24,174 bases of DNA. It comes from an uncultured Fidelibacterota bacterium. Its GTDB lineage: Bacteria; Fidelibacterota; Marinisomatia; Marinisomatales; UBA1611. How positions within the stretch are numbered: position 1 is the stretch's first letter; each line of letters opens with the position of its first letter. Both the position numbers and the translations under genes were made by a program. The notes under the pieces were generated by a model that was not told the origin of the DNA, did not search any database, and worked only from the letters and a program-made list of their open reading frames with translations. The DNA lies in assembly GCA_937893835.1 (NCBI GenBank), contig CALCSS010000011.1, positions 1-24,174 on the forward strand, in the 5' to 3' direction. This document shows positions 23,717-24,174 of the stretch, in pieces.

Positions 23717-24174
23717 AAGATTTTGTAATTGCCGTTGATGAAAAATAATGTCTCAAGATTTCTTCTGAAGAACTACCCGATAGCGCCATTCCCAAAGCTC
23801 CAATCTGACATAGTCCAACACCATGTCCCCAGCCAGCGCCAGTTAAGGTTATTTTATCTTCATCACTTTGTATGTTGGAATTTGCATTAATGGTAAAGGC
23901 CGAACTATATAAAAATTTGGGATGTAGAGCTTCTCTGATCTCATATTCACTGCTAACGACCAAATCATACGAATGATCATTTTTTTCACCTGATATCATA
24001 AGTTCGATAATCCTTCCAGAGACTCCTCTTTTTTGTGGTGTTAATGAATTGATCGAGTCAAAGGATTCGTTCATCTTTTCATTGATAATATCTCTAAGTT
24101 GTTCTTTTGAGTATGTGAATTCCCATCTAAAATAGCTTCCTTTTTCATCAACAGATCCCAGATATTTTTTTAGT
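23709..24174 (-). CDS. SpoIID/LytB-like protein, C-terminal part (partial at right edge)
   Basis: The frame is open to the window edge, so the 5' end of the gene is missing. About 154 residues are seen, beginning LKKYLGSVDEKG and running through YFRWEFTYSKEQL. The ATG at 24074 is internal. The hallmark is the closing block TGAGWGHGVGLCQIGALGMA, then EEILRHYF, which is diagnostic of the SpoIID/LytB catalytic domain. SpoIID cleaves denuded glycan strands as a lytic transglycosylase, and LytB enhances amidases. Which role applies cannot be told from the fragment. The stop overlaps the symporter start by 8 bp, so it leads or belongs to the six-gene run. It would act in the periplasm or outer cell wall. 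Confidence 0.9.
   Translation of the reverse strand, partial: LKKYLGSVDEKGSYFRWEFTYSKEQLRDIINEKMNESFDSINSLTPQKRGVSGRIIELMISGEKNDHSYDLVVSSEYEIREALHPKFLYSSAFTINANSNIQSDEDKITLTGAGWGHGVGLCQIGALGMALSGSSSEEILRHYFSSTAITKSYD

Noticed and set aside
24072..24074. ATG at 24074 as the true start of the SpoIID/LytB-like gene
   Set aside because: The frame stays open to the window edge with SpoIID-like sequence (YFRWEFTYSKEQL) upstream, so the ATG is internal and the gene is cut by the edge.
1..24174. CRISPR arrays, tRNA or rRNA genes, insertion sequences, integrases or phage genes
   Set aside because: Reading through the window showed no regular spaced repeats, no tRNA-like cloverleaf in the short gaps and no transposase or integrase motifs in any frame.

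Overview
The window comes from an AT-rich, Gram-negative-type bacterium with an aerobic respiratory chain. Best guess for lineage is a marine member of the FCB group such as Marinimicrobia (SAR406). That guess rests on the b6-type split cytochrome b operon with HEAT and SRPBCC-like partners, a CtaA with Asn in its first ligand-motif position, few clear Shine-Dalgarno sites and a mix of SpoIID-, NagX- and BioY-type genes. It is an inference from gene content only. There are no RNA genes, insertion sequences, CRISPR arrays or phage genes. The stretch is densely packed, with many 1-8 bp gene overlaps and no gene-free stretch above about 150 bases.

Region 1 (1-5261, minus strand) is a quinol:cytochrome c/b6-type operon. 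In transcription order it encodes a 437-aa protein with an SH3/KOW-like start, a possible SRPBCC/START-like domain and three C-terminal repeats; three tiny single-span membrane proteins (35, 46 and 53 aa); a membrane-anchored HEAT-repeat protein; a Rieske iron-sulfur protein; the four-helix haem-binding half of cytochrome b; a long cytochrome b C-terminal subunit; and the first 18 codons of a further gene. Cytochrome b has b6-type haem ligand spacing (H-x13-H, H-x14-H) and a Cys that aligns with the haem c_n/c_i cysteine of b6.

Region 2 (5407-8316, plus strand) diverges from region 1 and is an assembly set for a haem-A cytochrome oxidase: ctaA, a Sco-type copper chaperone, ctaB and a DUF420/CtaM-like protein. 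The two divergent units make a respiratory island. The oxidase subunits themselves are not in the window.

Region 3 (8337-12926, minus strand) is one giant gene of about 1529 aa. It has an acyl-CoA-synthetase-like AMP-binding domain, about 800 residues I cannot assign (including a segment that looks faintly like a degenerate kinase) and a GNAT-like C-terminus.

Region 4 (13019-18518, plus strand) holds a GAF/HD-GYP phosphodiesterase, a small unknown protein, an SLC13-type permease with two RCK_C-like domains, a MATE exporter and a pterin-4a-carbinolamine dehydratase. Three of these joints are ATGA overlaps or gaps of less than 40 bp.

Region 5 (18523-24174, minus strand) is a six-gene run: a SpoIID/LytB-like protein (cut by the window edge), a sodium:solute symporter, a NagX/DUF5009-like membrane acyltransferase, a PqqB-like metallo-beta-lactamase-fold protein with a signal peptide, a short-chain dehydrogenase and BioY. 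The first four suggest salvage of cell-wall sugars. The last two may simply be co-transcribed.
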